Shown piece after piece: positions 1-10,300 of a stretch of DNA of 64,000 bases. Both the position numbers and the translations under genes were made by a program. The stretch lies in NCBI GenBank assembly GCA_907165275.2, contig OU015665.1:7006001-7070000 (forward strand). Direction: 5' to 3'. The notes beneath the pieces are model-generated. The model did no database searches and was not told the DNA's origin. It was given only the letters and a program-made list of their open reading frames with translations. How positions within the stretch are numbered: position 1 is the first letter of the stretch; the number at the start of each line of letters is the position of its first letter. The stretch comes from Zygaena filipendulae. Taxonomy: Eukaryota > Arthropoda > Insecta > Lepidoptera > Zygaenidae.

Positions 1-577
1 ATCATAAAAAGGTCTGTCTATCACTAACTCTGTAAAATATTCCATATTGACACATTGTGCTTGAGATTGTTTTTTCAAAAAATGGAACTCCGACAGAACA
101 CCACTGTCGCGATTTGTGTGTCTAGGATTCTAAGCCACCACATAGATTACAGTGAACACAAAAGAAGAACTCGGAACTCTGCCGCTAGACCGCGCGCAAT
201 GGGGTTAGCCCCTAAGTTTCATAGACTTCAGATTTTGTTTAAGTGTAGGGATATAAATGTAGTCTGTAGAGAGAATTCAAATTAATGTCACCTACCCTCA
301 ATATTTTCCAAATCCAAAATGCCTGATGAAGATTCATATTTGCCTGGTGACTTTGCGGCAGTCGCAGCCTTGTGAGTGGCGAGCCTAACAGTAAATACAA
401 AACATTGAATTTTTATCAGCTAGATATGCTTTTAAATCACGAGTAACAAAAGGGAACTAATTCTTACCGTTTTAAGTCCTCATCATCAAGCAAAAAGTGC
501 CTTGTCATATTAAGCGATTTGTCCTCGGCCAGCCGAATAAGCCGTTGAATTTTATTGGGTGTTAGTGGGTTATCCAT
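1..577 (-). CDS. Unrecognised protein gene, 5' exons only (partial at left edge)
   Basis: Three exons join in phase on the minus strand: 577-468 (ATG at 577, A at -3, donor GTAAGA), 384-296 (acceptor TGTTAG, donor GTAGGT) and 29 down to below 1 (acceptor TTTTACAG). Phases 2 and 1 carry the frame across both introns without a stop. The N-terminus begins MDNPLTPNKIQRLIRLAEDK, continues through a Thr/Ala/Lys-rich stretch and reaches ENIEELVIDRPFYD at the window edge, so only about 76 residues are visible. It starts with an amphipathic, charged helix-like segment. There is no signal peptide. I do not recognise the family. The gene is divergent from nothing obvious: the next gene to the right (TADA3) is also on the minus strand, 3.3 kb away. 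The gene structure is well supported; the function is unknown. Confidence 0.75.
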
Positions 578-986
578 TATTCACAAACTATGAGCCAAAA
601 AGTTTCTTTTGAACCATTCGTGATAAGCAGTTAAGCTCAACGTTAAATAAAATTCACAAAAGAAATAAAAAACTAAACTTCGCTTCTTTAGTTTTTTTTA
701 ACATGTAATCACAAACTACTTAGACAAAAATTAATAAGCCTAAAGAACAGAGTTGAGAGTATAACATCACAAACTACTTAGAGATATTAACTTCATTTAT
801 TATTATTTTAAGTAGGTAACGTTGAAAAATCTGTTAAAATTTGAAATTTTTTCTTTGACGTTTATTTTTTTTTATGGGCTATCGCATATAATGTATTTAG
901 CCAGTTTCAAATAAAATAAAATGAAAAAATTCTTTTAAAAATGGAAGCCATGGATTGCACAACTTTCTCTGAGCTCTTGGAGGATC

Positions 987-1013
987 CTCAGAAGAATAAG
1001 TTATTCTTCTGAG
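987..1013. repeat. Micro-palindromic insertion, copy 1 (27 bp)
   Basis: A perfect palindrome: 13-bp arms CTCAGAAGAATAA and TTATTCTTCTGAG around one G. It is flanked by an exact 8-bp direct duplication GGAGGATC (979-986 and 1014-1021), the hallmark of a transposase-mediated insertion. An 8-bp duplication is typical of hAT, P and Merlin superfamilies; which one applies here is not known. Confidence 0.85.
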
Positions 1014-1943
1014 GGAGGATCCCAAAGAAATCAGCTCAAAATGTCATCACCTTGAAGCACAAGTCACAACCAAATTTTAAATTTTTTTATCCCCCCACCT
1101 CGGAAATGGTATTTGTGCTATTCGCGCAAAATTTTGAGCGCAAAAGCCGTTTTTATCCCCTTGAGGTAGGTATCTACAATCTACATAAGTATTATTGTTA
1201 TACATAATATAAATATTTTTCTGTAATACTTACCTATCTGTTGTAGTAAATATGTACCTAAACTGAAATGAAAGTGCCTTGTGATTGTAAATGTTTTATT
1301 TTCCATTTAGTCATTTCCTCACTGAGGGAGGATAAAAGTTACGTGTTGCACTCGAGCGCAAAAATTTATCACGTTGTGCTCTTTTAATTCCCTCGGTACC
1401 GCTCAGAATTCTAATTTTTGAATCACTCGTTGCGCTCGTGTTTCACGTGATTCAATTTAAGAATCCTTCGCTTGCTCGGTCATCAAAGTTGAGCAACTTT
1501 GCACTCATATATTATAACAAATAACGATTATCGATACGAATTTTTTTTAAATTCGTTTTATCCGAAATCTTTGATTCCCGCCAAAGACTCCTGTTTATAA
1601 TTTACTTACCGTTCCCCATAGTTTCATTCGCATTCATTTCGGATTCGGAGTAATGTAAATTGTAATGTGAGAAAGTATTTAATTCAATGAAGAAACATAT
1701 TTCACACTGATTCTTACGGAAAAAAATACGTGATCTGCCTAGTGAGATTGGGTCAGATTCGTCTCGACCCTGTCCCACTTCTCACGTAATTCATGGACGC
1801 CTCCGTTGAAGTTTTGAGTTTTTTTAAGTAATTTATTTCAAACGCTGGAGAGAGCGGCGACACTAATCGCTACCAAGATTCTGTTCCTGTTCAAAAATAA
1901 TCGTAGATCCCTAGTTGTATTCAGAGAGAAGGTAATCACTACG

Positions 1944-1973
1944 CTCAGAACAATAACAGTATATTCTTCTGAG
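1944..1973. repeat. Micro-palindromic insertion, copy 2 (30 bp)
   Basis: Begins CTCAGAACAATAA and ends TTCTTCTGAG. It is flanked by TCACTACG (1936-1943) and TCACTACC (1974-1981), 7 of 8 identical. The left flank (AGAGAAGGTAATCACTACG) recurs without an insertion at about 5580-5598, so it belongs to another repeat. Confidence 0.8.
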
Positions 1974-2456
1974 TCACTACCACAAACTACTTAGAGATAC
2001 TACCGTGCCACTACGTTTTACAGTCACAGACAAAAGCGATAAATCTGGTCACGTGATATGTAGCGATAAAGCTGATGAGCTTTGTCGCTCGTTTGCAGCG
2101 ACAAATCTAGTCACGTAATATGTAGCGATAAAGCTGAAAATGTTCAGCTTTGTCGCTGGGCAAGGATCAAGAGTCGCTGTGTGGCGTGTGGTGCTACAAC
2201 GACTTCTTTAATTTATTTAATTAATTGCTGTATACAATAGATTCAAGCTAGGTTAATATATGAAAACATTTAATTAATTAGTAAAGTATGGACAATTGGA
2301 CATACACGTTTAAATGATAATTTGGTTTCTCCATTGTACAGTTTTATCGAGAATAAAGTGTATGTAACTTTGGAACCATAATTTTTTTGTTATTAGTATA
2401 CAATAATTAGATGGTAGATAATAAAATATTACCTATGCATTTTGTGTTATTGCAGG

Positions 2457-2567
2457 ATGCCGAAAGTAAAAGGAAAGTCCATCACATGGATCGATTTTGA
2501 AAAAATTGTTACTGATACTGCCAAATATAATGAAAATAAAAATAATAATAAAAATAATGAAGGATAA
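2457..2567 (+). CDS. Short ORF of uncertain status (36 aa)
   Basis: An ATG at 2457 directly follows a good acceptor (TTATTGCAG ending at 2455). It opens a 36-codon frame starting MPKVKGKSITWIDFEKIV and ends in an Asn/Lys-rich run. The same frame stays open for about 33 more codons after the TAA at 2565. The composition is not typical of random AT-rich sequence at the start, but I recognise no family and see no partner exon. It could be a terminal exon, a relic, or chance. Confidence 0.2.
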   Translation: MPKVKGKSITWIDFEKIVTDTAKYNENKNNNKNNEG

Positions 2568-2708
2568 TACGATAAATATTTTAGTGTTAAACGTTTTAGC
2601 ACAAAACTATTTTTTGGTTCCAGTAACGTCTGTGCCTTCAAAAACGATGTTTTCTAAGTTAGGATATTATGATTGTGCTGTTTGGAAGAAGAAGCAGTAG
2701 GGACTAGG

Positions 2709-2864
2709 GGGAGCACGAATTTTTTCGGCCTCGTCGTAACGTCAAAGCGTTTTCCTGTATGGAAAATGAACAACACTGGATACTGGATAGATGGCGTTGT
2801 TTATTTTCCATAAAAAAAACGCTCGAAATCGAAAGGACGAGAGCGAAAAAATTCGTGCTCCCCG
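2709..2864. mobile_element. MITE, GGAGCACGAATTTTT family, copy 1
   Basis: Terminal inverted repeats GGAGCACGAATTTTTTCG and its complement bound about 156 bp with no coding capacity. The interior (ATGGAAAATGAA...GATAGATGGCGTTGTT) matches a second copy at 48738-48927. Confidence 0.7.
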
Positions 2865-3135
2865 TACAGCTTGCAAGCGCCAAGCGGATGATGTCGATCG
2901 ATCTGTTGTAGTTGGTATGCGATTAGTTATTTTCGTTTTCCTGCTAATATTTATTTTGATGTTTTGTTATTTCTTTAAAAAAAAGGAAAAACCTAAAAAT
3001 ACCTAAAGAAATGTTCTGAAAAGTGCTGAAAATTGTAATCGGTTAACATCACTATGATCAACCCTTGAATCAACCAACTTTAGATACTTCAAACGTCATC
3101 TCGTCAATTTCCAAAACAACACTATTATATTTTTT

Positions 3136-3326
3136 ACTAGCTGTTCCCCACGGTTTCACCCGCGTTAATTTCGGAGTTCCCGTGGGAATTCCGTAATAGA
3201 AAGTACCCTATGTCCTCTGTATCCCTGACAACGTGCAGTAGGTATGCAAAATTTTATGAGGATCCGTTAAGCCGTTGAGGCGTGAAAGCGTAACAAACAC
3301 ACTTTCGCATTTATAATATTAGTAAG
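3136..3326 (+). repeat. Dispersed lepidopteran repeat (CTAGCTGTTCCCCGCGG type)
   Basis: Starts ACTAGCTGTTCCCCACGG, passes TTTCACCCGCG, a GGAATTCC box and CCCTATGTCCT, and ends TTATAATATTAGTA. About 190 bp. More than 20 full or partial copies of this family occur in the window in both orientations. It resembles the 3' end of a retroposon (SINE or LINE tail); I cannot name the family for certain. Confidence 0.75.
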
Positions 3327-3399
3327 GATTTACTCCGATTTTTTTTTCCGAGGTTAGGAAATCATCTTTCGATCATTTGTGCAGGCATGTTGACACTTG

Positions 3400-3715
3400 A
3401 CGCGGTTCTTCTACGCGGCGACTTATCGCTACTTTTTGGAGTCGCGAAGGGCCACGTCACGTGACCAGATTGGTCGCACACACGAGCGACTGCCCTGCCG
3501 CACTCTTCGAGTTGCGGGAAATTCAAAATAGGGTCACGTGACTAGATTTATCGCTGCAAATGAGCGTCGAGCGGCTTGCATGACGCTGGACCGGGGTGTT
3601 TTTGACACGGCGATAAATCTGGTCACATGACCAGATTTAGCACCTTTTGATTCGCAAGTAATTCCAAATAGGGTCACATAACCAGATTAATCGCTGCAAA
3701 CGAGCGGCTGCATGA
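3400..3715. repeat. Cluster of TCACGTGACCAGATTTATCGCTGC-like repeats
   Basis: A unit of the form GGTCACGTGACCAGATTTATCGC recurs at about 3453, 3530, 3608 (CACATG variant) and 3668 (CACATA variant). It also occurs in the opposite orientation at 2030-2060 and 2095-2140. The core TCACGTGA is a palindromic E-box-like word. It may be a decayed tandem element. Confidence 0.5.
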
Positions 3716-3854
3716 GGTTACACCTTTACAAAAAAAGCTAGAATCAGTAGGGTAGACTAGTATAGTATTATAACTATTATATTATCTGTGACGGTAGTCA
3801 CACTACAGCTTAAAAGAATAATAATAAAATATCATAGATTCATAATTATACATA

Positions 3855-3860
3855 TTTATT
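3855..3860 (-). terminator. Poly(A) signal of TADA3
   Basis: AATAAA on the minus strand (TTTATT on plus), 33 bases beyond the TADA3 stop codon at 3893-3895. Confidence 0.6.
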
Positions 3861-3892
3861 AGTATGTTATTTATAACAATTTTGATAGAATA

Positions 3893-5269
3893 TTAACTAG
3901 AGTTTGGCCCTGTTAGTGGCAATGCATTAATCTCTTTATTGAGTCTTATCTGTTCATTAATTGCCCGCCAAGCATCTTCTTTTTCTTTTTTAGTAATGGG
4001 ACGTTTCTTTTGTTTAGCAGCCACCATTTTCTTATAAATATCAATACACTCTAAATCCACTTGGTCCAACTGTTTCTTCAAATTAAGTCTTATCATTTCC
4101 TGTTTACAAAGTCCGATAAGATTTTTTAGATTACGACAATTTTCTTTTCTTACAGCAGTTAGTTCAGTTTGACATTTCTTTATTTCTGTTAATATTTCAT
4201 CATCAGCTGGGTTTGTCAATGGTGGTAAATCCTCAGGATCTAATATACCCTGTTCTAATAATTCTTTCCGTAAACATTTTTCTAATGTCAGTGAATTTTT
4301 ATAACTATTTTTTGTATTCGTAGTCTGTTTCATTTTTACATCAGGTACTTCATATGGCAACACATTTTCTTCCATTAATGCTGACACCAACCTTTGTGTC
4401 AGTGGACCAGTAATCATATTCTCAGATTTCTCAGCTTTCTTCAATTTCAAATTTGATGCATCAGGAGACATTCCAGTTGACTTCTGCTTGTTTGGATTTG
4501 AAGCATTCTGATCTTCTGCAAGGTGTTCCTCAGCCCATACTTCTGAATAGTGTCGACCAAGAGGTGGAATAGGGGGCAGTGTTGTATTGCTGCTCTGAGA
4601 CATCAAAGATTCTAAAAACTTCATATCATCCAATGTAACTGGAGCGCAGTATGGATCCACAGTGTTCCAAAATTTGTAAGGGATATTGTTCTTTGGTAGA
4701 GCAAATTGTGACATTTCCAACTTTACAGAATTGTCTGAAGTCATATTGTCATTTAAATAATAATTATTGTGTGAAGCTCCTGAATTTTTTAATTTAGGTA
4801 TCTTGGGCTGACTGGATAACTTTAAATCTTTGGATTTAGACTTATCTTCATTGAATTTTCTTTTTAAAGAATACTGTATTTGTTTACCTGCAGCTTTGCC
4901 TTTTTTCTCCCTTTTTGATTCATTTGTATCAATACTTTCAATCTCTGACTGAAAATACCTGACACGGAGAGCAGTGTTACAAAGTAGGGATTCCAACTCC
5001 AACTGCAAAGCATCAAGTTCATCCATGCCTATTGGCTCATCCACTGATCTGGCACAAATAGCTGTATAACGAGGTAATTGTACTGCATTGTCTTGAATTT
5101 TTATGTATGGTATAGGGCAAGTTTCTGCTTTTATTTTGCCAAGAGACACTGCACCAGGAATCCTTGAAGGCTTATTATAAGGAGAAATGCCAGGACTAGA
5201 AGGCTTTCCATTATCATGACCCTTACTCACTAATCTGCTTTTGCTATGATGCATTCGTTTTCCCAACAT
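3893..5269 (-). CDS. TADA3: Transcriptional adapter 3 (Ada3), SAGA/ATAC histone acetyltransferase subunit
   Basis: A single uninterrupted frame of 458 aa. Known role of the family: Ada3 links Ada2 and Gcn5 in the nuclear HAT module of SAGA and ATAC and stimulates nucleosome acetylation. Diagnostic segments seen: residues 66-112 with PRYTAICARS...IGMDELDALQLELESLL; a central NIPYKFWNTVDPYCAPVT followed by IPPLGRHYSEVWAEEHL; GPLTQRLVSALMEENV; and a C-terminal helical region (351-458) ending with AAKQKKRPITKKEKEDAW. Human TADA3 is about 432 aa, so the length fits. The ATG at 5269 has A at -3 and is preferred over the one at 5254. The frame is open 8 codons further upstream but has no ATG there. 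No introns. A poly(A) signal follows at 3855. Confidence 0.95.
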   Translation of the reverse strand: MLGKRMHHSKSRLVSKGHDNGKPSSPGISPYNKPSRIPGAVSLGKIKAETCPIPYIKIQDNAVQLPRYTAICARSVDEPIGMDELDALQLELESLLCNTALRVRYFQSEIESIDTNESKREKKGKAAGKQIQYSLKRKFNEDKSKSKDLKLSSQPKIPKLKNSGASHNNYYLNDNMTSDNSVKLEMSQFALPKNNIPYKFWNTVDPYCAPVTLDDMKFLESLMSQSSNTTLPPIPPLGRHYSEVWAEEHLAEDQNASNPNKQKSTGMSPDASNLKLKKAEKSENMITGPLTQRLVSALMEENVLPYEVPDVKMKQTTNTKNSYKNSLTLEKCLRKELLEQGILDPEDLPPLTNPADDEILTEIKKCQTELTAVRKENCRNLKNLIGLCKQEMIRLNLKKQLDQVDLECIDIYKKMVAAKQKKRPITKKEKEDAWRAINEQIRLNKEINALPLTGPNSS

Positions 5270-5904
5270 GATTTTTCCTTTCACTTCTTTCAATTATTTT
5301 ATTTACCCGTGAGCAATAATATTTTAAGTATTAACTCGGGAGGATGTTAAAATTGCACATAACAAAATATAAAAACTAGTTGTACACACTACAGTCAGCC
5401 TCTCTCTAACGTATAACTGCGTCACAGAATCGTTTGATTTTATACTTTTACTAACTATACAGAATTAAATTTCATGAAAAATCCACGTTTGCAGAACTAA
5501 ATTAATGAACACTTCGCTACTATTCCGAAATAACAAGAAGCCACCAACACCAACAAACAACCACACCAACAATCACCAGAGAGAAGGTAATCACTACGTC
5601 AATCACAAAATGGCGGTCTCAAGCAGTGTTACCAATTACCATTTATTAAGTAAAATAATTACCATCTACCAAATCTCAAAAATATTTCTCCCTAAAGCTG
5701 AATTAAAAACCCCTAAAATCACAAAATGAAAAGCGCCCTGAAAAAAATTACTAAAAAAATTATAATACCTAATGAATTAATGATAATTAGTGAATCGTAA
5801 ATAATATCTCTTCCTCTCTCCCTCTAACGTAGGTTGCCTATGAAAAGATTGCTCTTAGCAATATAATAGGTCACCTAAATTGTACGTACCTACTATGTAA
5901 CTGT

Positions 5905-6080
5905 GACTCCAACTCCTTCCGCTCGGCTCCGATCGGCGCTCGGTTCGGTTGGTCTCGGAGTGGTCGGAGTTGGTTGGATATGGGATATATTTAATATTTG
6001 ACAAGTGAAGGAGTTGTAACAACTCCGCTTCGGGATGCATATCCAAAGATATATACGGGTCGGAACTACCCATGTCTAAG
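5905..6080 (+). repeat. Partial copy of the GGAGTTGGTTGGATATGG repeat
   Basis: Carries TCCAACTCCTTCCGCTCGG, GGTCGGAGTTGGTTGGATAT, AAGTGAAGGAGTTGTAAC and ACCCATGTCTA in the same order as the long copies at 6385-7052 and 44630-45510. Confidence 0.8.
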
Positions 6081-6384
6081 GCATGGGCTAAACGTGTCCG
6101 ACCAAGGATTGGATATGTCACGTATCCTTCCACTAAAAGATATGTATCCGGATGGCATATCCATATCGGTATCTCACCAATGCATTCGATGTAAATAACT
6201 TCAGAAGAAGAAAAATACTGCTGACTTGGCTGTATGGACTTAGCTTCCTTTGCCGGACTTAGCTTCCTTTGCCTTTCCCACTGGGGTAAGAAAAAAAATG
6301 TACAGGCTGTATGGACCTAGAATCCCTTGCCTTTCCCGAAAGGGGAGAATTATATTTAAAAAAATGTCTGTTTCCTCATCCCGA

Positions 6385-7052
6385 GATTCAAAATAAATCT
6401 ATGTTGTAACTTGTAAGGCGGGATGTCAATCTTATTTCAACGTAATTATTGTAATATAATATTTGACTGTTGCCAAACTAATAATATTTGTAATATCTGT
6501 ATATTAGTTTGTTGTCATTTATTAGTTTTTAGTCCAATATACCTAAACCTACCTATAATTTACATTAATAAACCATGATACGGTTTTTGAACACACAGTA
6601 CACACTACAATCACAGTTATTAATTTCAAAATTTAAATACTATACAGTACACATACTAGCTAAGAAGAACTAGAAAGAAACGAATACCTACCAAGTACCA
6701 ATCTCTCGTAAGTCGTGGGTGGTCGTGGCCACTCGTGGTGACTCGTGACTTGTACCTATTCCAACTCCTTCCGCTAGGAGTCGGTTCGGTTCGCTTCGGT
6801 AACTACTCGGTTCGGGAGTCGGTCGGCGTCGGACTCGGCGTTGCCGAAGTTGGTTGGATATGGGATATGTCGCGGCGTTATCATTCCAACTCCTTCCGCT
6901 CGGCTCCGATCGGCACTCGGTTCGGTTGGTCTCGAAGTGGTCGGAGTTGGTTGGATATGGGATATGTTTAATATTTGACAAGTGAAGGAGTTGTAACAAC
7001 TCCGCTTCGGGATACGGATCCAAAGATATATACGGGTCCGGAGTTACCCATG
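6385..7052 (+). repeat. Long dispersed repeat, copy ending 252 bp before the zinc-finger gene start
   Basis: About 668 bp, near-identical over its length to 44630-45510. Starts TTCAAAATAAATCTATG, contains CTAATAATATTTGTAATAT, then a GC-rich, TCGG-rich imperfect palindrome (AACTCC...GGAGTT), and ends ACCCATG. It has no coding capacity. Class unknown: no clear terminal inverted repeat or target duplication was found. Confidence 0.85.
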
Positions 7053-7303
7053 TCTAGCACTGACAAGTTGGTTTTTCGTCAATTTGCTTTTTCGTAAATT
7101 CGTATAGTGTGAAGTTCTTCACAGAGTTTTGCTTTGGAGTTTTGTGAGAATTGAGATACAAACTGAATATAGAAGTAAAATGAAGTCCTAGAATGTTTAC
7201 AAACAAACAATTTTTGTTTACTACGTTTCGCTAAAAGTATAAGATTAATTGTCGTGAATTTATGATACAAGAATAGTTACTGTTGGTTAGGTGCCTACCT
7301 AAA

Positions 7304-10300
7304 ATGGAAGAATTGAATTGCTCTCTGTGTTGTGATAAAACATTTCCATCAAAACAGTCTCTTATTGAGCACCTGATAAATGTTTTATATAATTTATCTT
7401 GCCCGATATGCAACTGCAAACTGTCCTCGCTCTCAACACTAGTGGAACACTTGACCCTTAATAACTGTGAAGCGCGAAATATAGACCAAACTGTTGTTTA
7501 TCTCGAAAATAATTCATTACCAGAAAACGATGTCACAGAAAATTCAAATTCGGACCAGTTTTCATTAATTGGTGACTGAACATTTCTAATTGACTTTATC
7601 ATTAGGTAACAATCATTAACAAATTATTTTATTAAATGTTGAATTTTAGATGCTGAAAATCATAACATTACCCCTGATCCGTTTTCATCTGAGCATAGTC
7701 CTGATCACAGCGCAGATGTCGGTGAAATGTATGTTGAGTTGTTGAGCAAGCAAATGACGAAGCCCTGCCTTCAAACTCAGGGGGTGAAACTAATCATGGA
7801 GGAGGGAGATAATCGCTACACACTTATAACTAACGAGGATCCCTCTTATTCCCCACAAACAGTTGTTACTAAACAAAACAGCGATGGAACTATATCATTG
7901 ATAGATGAAAAAGGTAGTTTTCTATTTGGTGTTTGGATTAATCATTTTTTTAAGTGAAAAGACAGGTTTATATCTGCTAATTACTATGATCAAATAATAG
8001 GCTAGTTTCCTAAATTTTTCTTTTTAGTCCGTTTTGTAGATTATTAAAAAATATTGGACACGTATTTTTTTATTTTTTATGTAACCAAAAAATAACGGAG
8101 ATATATCAAGTCGAAATTTTACATGACGTCACACCTCGCTACAGTTTGTTCGCACGTTATAGCGAGCTGTGACGACACAAGTCCCCCACCCTAAACTTTA
8201 ATGCGCTTTATCTATGCATATTTCCATTATTTTAAAAAAGCAAAAAATACGTGTCTTTTATTTTTTTATTATCTAACTGACGGACTAAATAGAATTTTGA
8301 TTTTTTTACCCAGGAAACTAGCCTATTTGATAAATTTTATTATTTTAGAAAACAATGGTTTTTTTACATTTGATATAAGTTTGAAAACTATGTGTATGTC
8401 TTTACAGTGTAAACTTCTAGTTATGAAAGTAGCATTTAGAAATGATAAAATATAAGGATTGTTTTTAGATATAAAATCTGAAAGTTTACTGCCTAATTCT
8501 GTGAGAAATGTCAAGCAGCATAAAGAGGCAACATCATACAGTTGCAATACTTGTGGTGTAACATTCACATCAGTGCTGGACCATATACAGAACTACCACA
8601 ATGATCAAGATGTTGTGGTTGAGGTATGTGTTACATTTTTAATAGTAAATTCACAACTAATTTGTTCAGTAACTTAGGTTGAACATTTGGTAAAAAAAGT
8701 TCTGCCAAATTTCAGTTATTTTTCTGTATTGAGAGTGACAAGTCAAATTCACTTGAACTATCCCTTACATGATTTGGTCACGAATATTTTTTATCGCCTT
8801 GTGGAAGCTCAGTGGTGGGCGACTTTTCTCAGAGGCAGGACATGTATACAAACAAAATCATAACAGACTCCTGCAAGGTCAAGTGCAATCCCTGGTGTTT
8901 TTGCACAATAACTAGCCCTTAGTATATTCTTATGACCTACCAGTACAAAATCAAATTTTACTAATTACTTTAATAAAAATGAGAAACAGTTTTTGGTGGT
9001 AATTATTTCATTGTTAGGAAGTCAAAACTGATAAGTTTAGAAGAATATTAATTTAATTTTATGTTTTGATTTGATTTTATATAGAAAAACGTATCATCAG
9101 TCAATATGTCTAAATCAAGTAAAAACCATAAATAGGTACCTAAATGCTTGTGATTTTATTTTAATGGATAAATTTTATCATTTTAGTTAGAACATTTGAG
9201 TTATCTAAATATTTCTATTACCAAAATATGTTTGGTATTTAAACCAAATTCTGCCCAAATAACGAAGTTTGGCTCAAGCCACCAAAGTGAGTCAGTTAAA
9301 CCGAATTTGAAACAAATTTTGGCCCATCCCTACTAATTTATTTTCTAGAAATGTAGGAAAAATTTGTGGTGATTTTTCTATCACTAGTCACTACATATTA
9401 TAAAACAAAATGCTCCGCCGCGTCTCTCTGTCTGTCTGTTCGCGATAAACTCCAAAACTCTGATGCGGTTTTCACCAATAAATAGACTGATTCCAAAGGA
9501 AGGTTTATAGGTAGAGTTTATCCTGGAATTCCCAGGGAAAATAAAAAAATCGGGTGAAACCGCAGGGGAGCTAGCATACTACAAAAATAATCTACTCTAT
9601 ACATATACCTAAATCAAATTGAAGTGTCTGTTTATAATTTCCAATTGATGATGTTATAAGGAGTACCTTAAGCTAATTTTATTTAAAAAAATATTTCCTG
9701 TGGCAATTCCAAAACTCACGCGGGTGAAACTGCGGGACACAGCTAGTAAAGACTATAAAAAGTAGAATCCGCGGGTCTGTTCACGCTAATCTCCGGATCT
9801 TCTGAACGGATTATCATCCTGTTTTCGGGTTCCGGCAACGTATTTGCTTTGCTTTATTTAAATCGGATTTCAGGAAAAAGTTAATATATGATAGCGTATC
9901 ACGCGGGTGAAACCGCGGGGCACAGCTAATAAATAACAATAATGGAGCTTATCATAGCAACCAAGGTACAATGTGATATCTAACTACTAAATAATTAAAC
10001 AAGAATCACTGTAACTTTTCTAGGAACCTGCAGATGATAATAGCAGTGTGCTGCCGATAGAATATGAATCCCTTGTGTTGTACAACAATATGTCTGACAA
10101 ACGTATGTCACAGAGGGTGATCACTGAATCTGGAAACATTGTGGAAGCCCCCCTAGACTCTAAAGATGATGCTGGAACACATCAGGAGCCTACAGGTACT
10201 TGGACATTTAATTTTACAATGCAAGTGATTCCTAAAAGTTGGATATCAAATCAAAAGTTATGTATTTATAAATCAAATCACCGCGTCATGTGTATGTCTT

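Larger units (their letters stand above)
578..2456. other. Intergenic, AT-rich, no gene seen
   Basis: No coding exon could be supported. The stretch holds two of the small palindromic insertions (987-1013 and 1944-1973), three copies of a short word CACAAACTACTTAGA (around 710, 768 and 1980), and CACGTG-containing repeats that continue past 3.4 kb. Confidence 0.6.
5270..7303. other. Intergenic region between TADA3 and the zinc-finger gene
   Basis: This must hold the TADA3 promoter and the 5' UTR/promoter of the zinc-finger gene. Most of 5905-7052 is one dispersed repeat family (listed separately). A minimal upstream ORF (ATG AAG TCC TAG) lies near 7180, in the probable 5' UTR. No TATA box could be assigned. 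Confidence 0.5.

Noticed and set aside
55..285. 76-codon plus-strand ORF
   Set aside because: It overlaps the intron and exon of the minus-strand gene at 1-577, whose splice phase is convincing, and resembles no protein.
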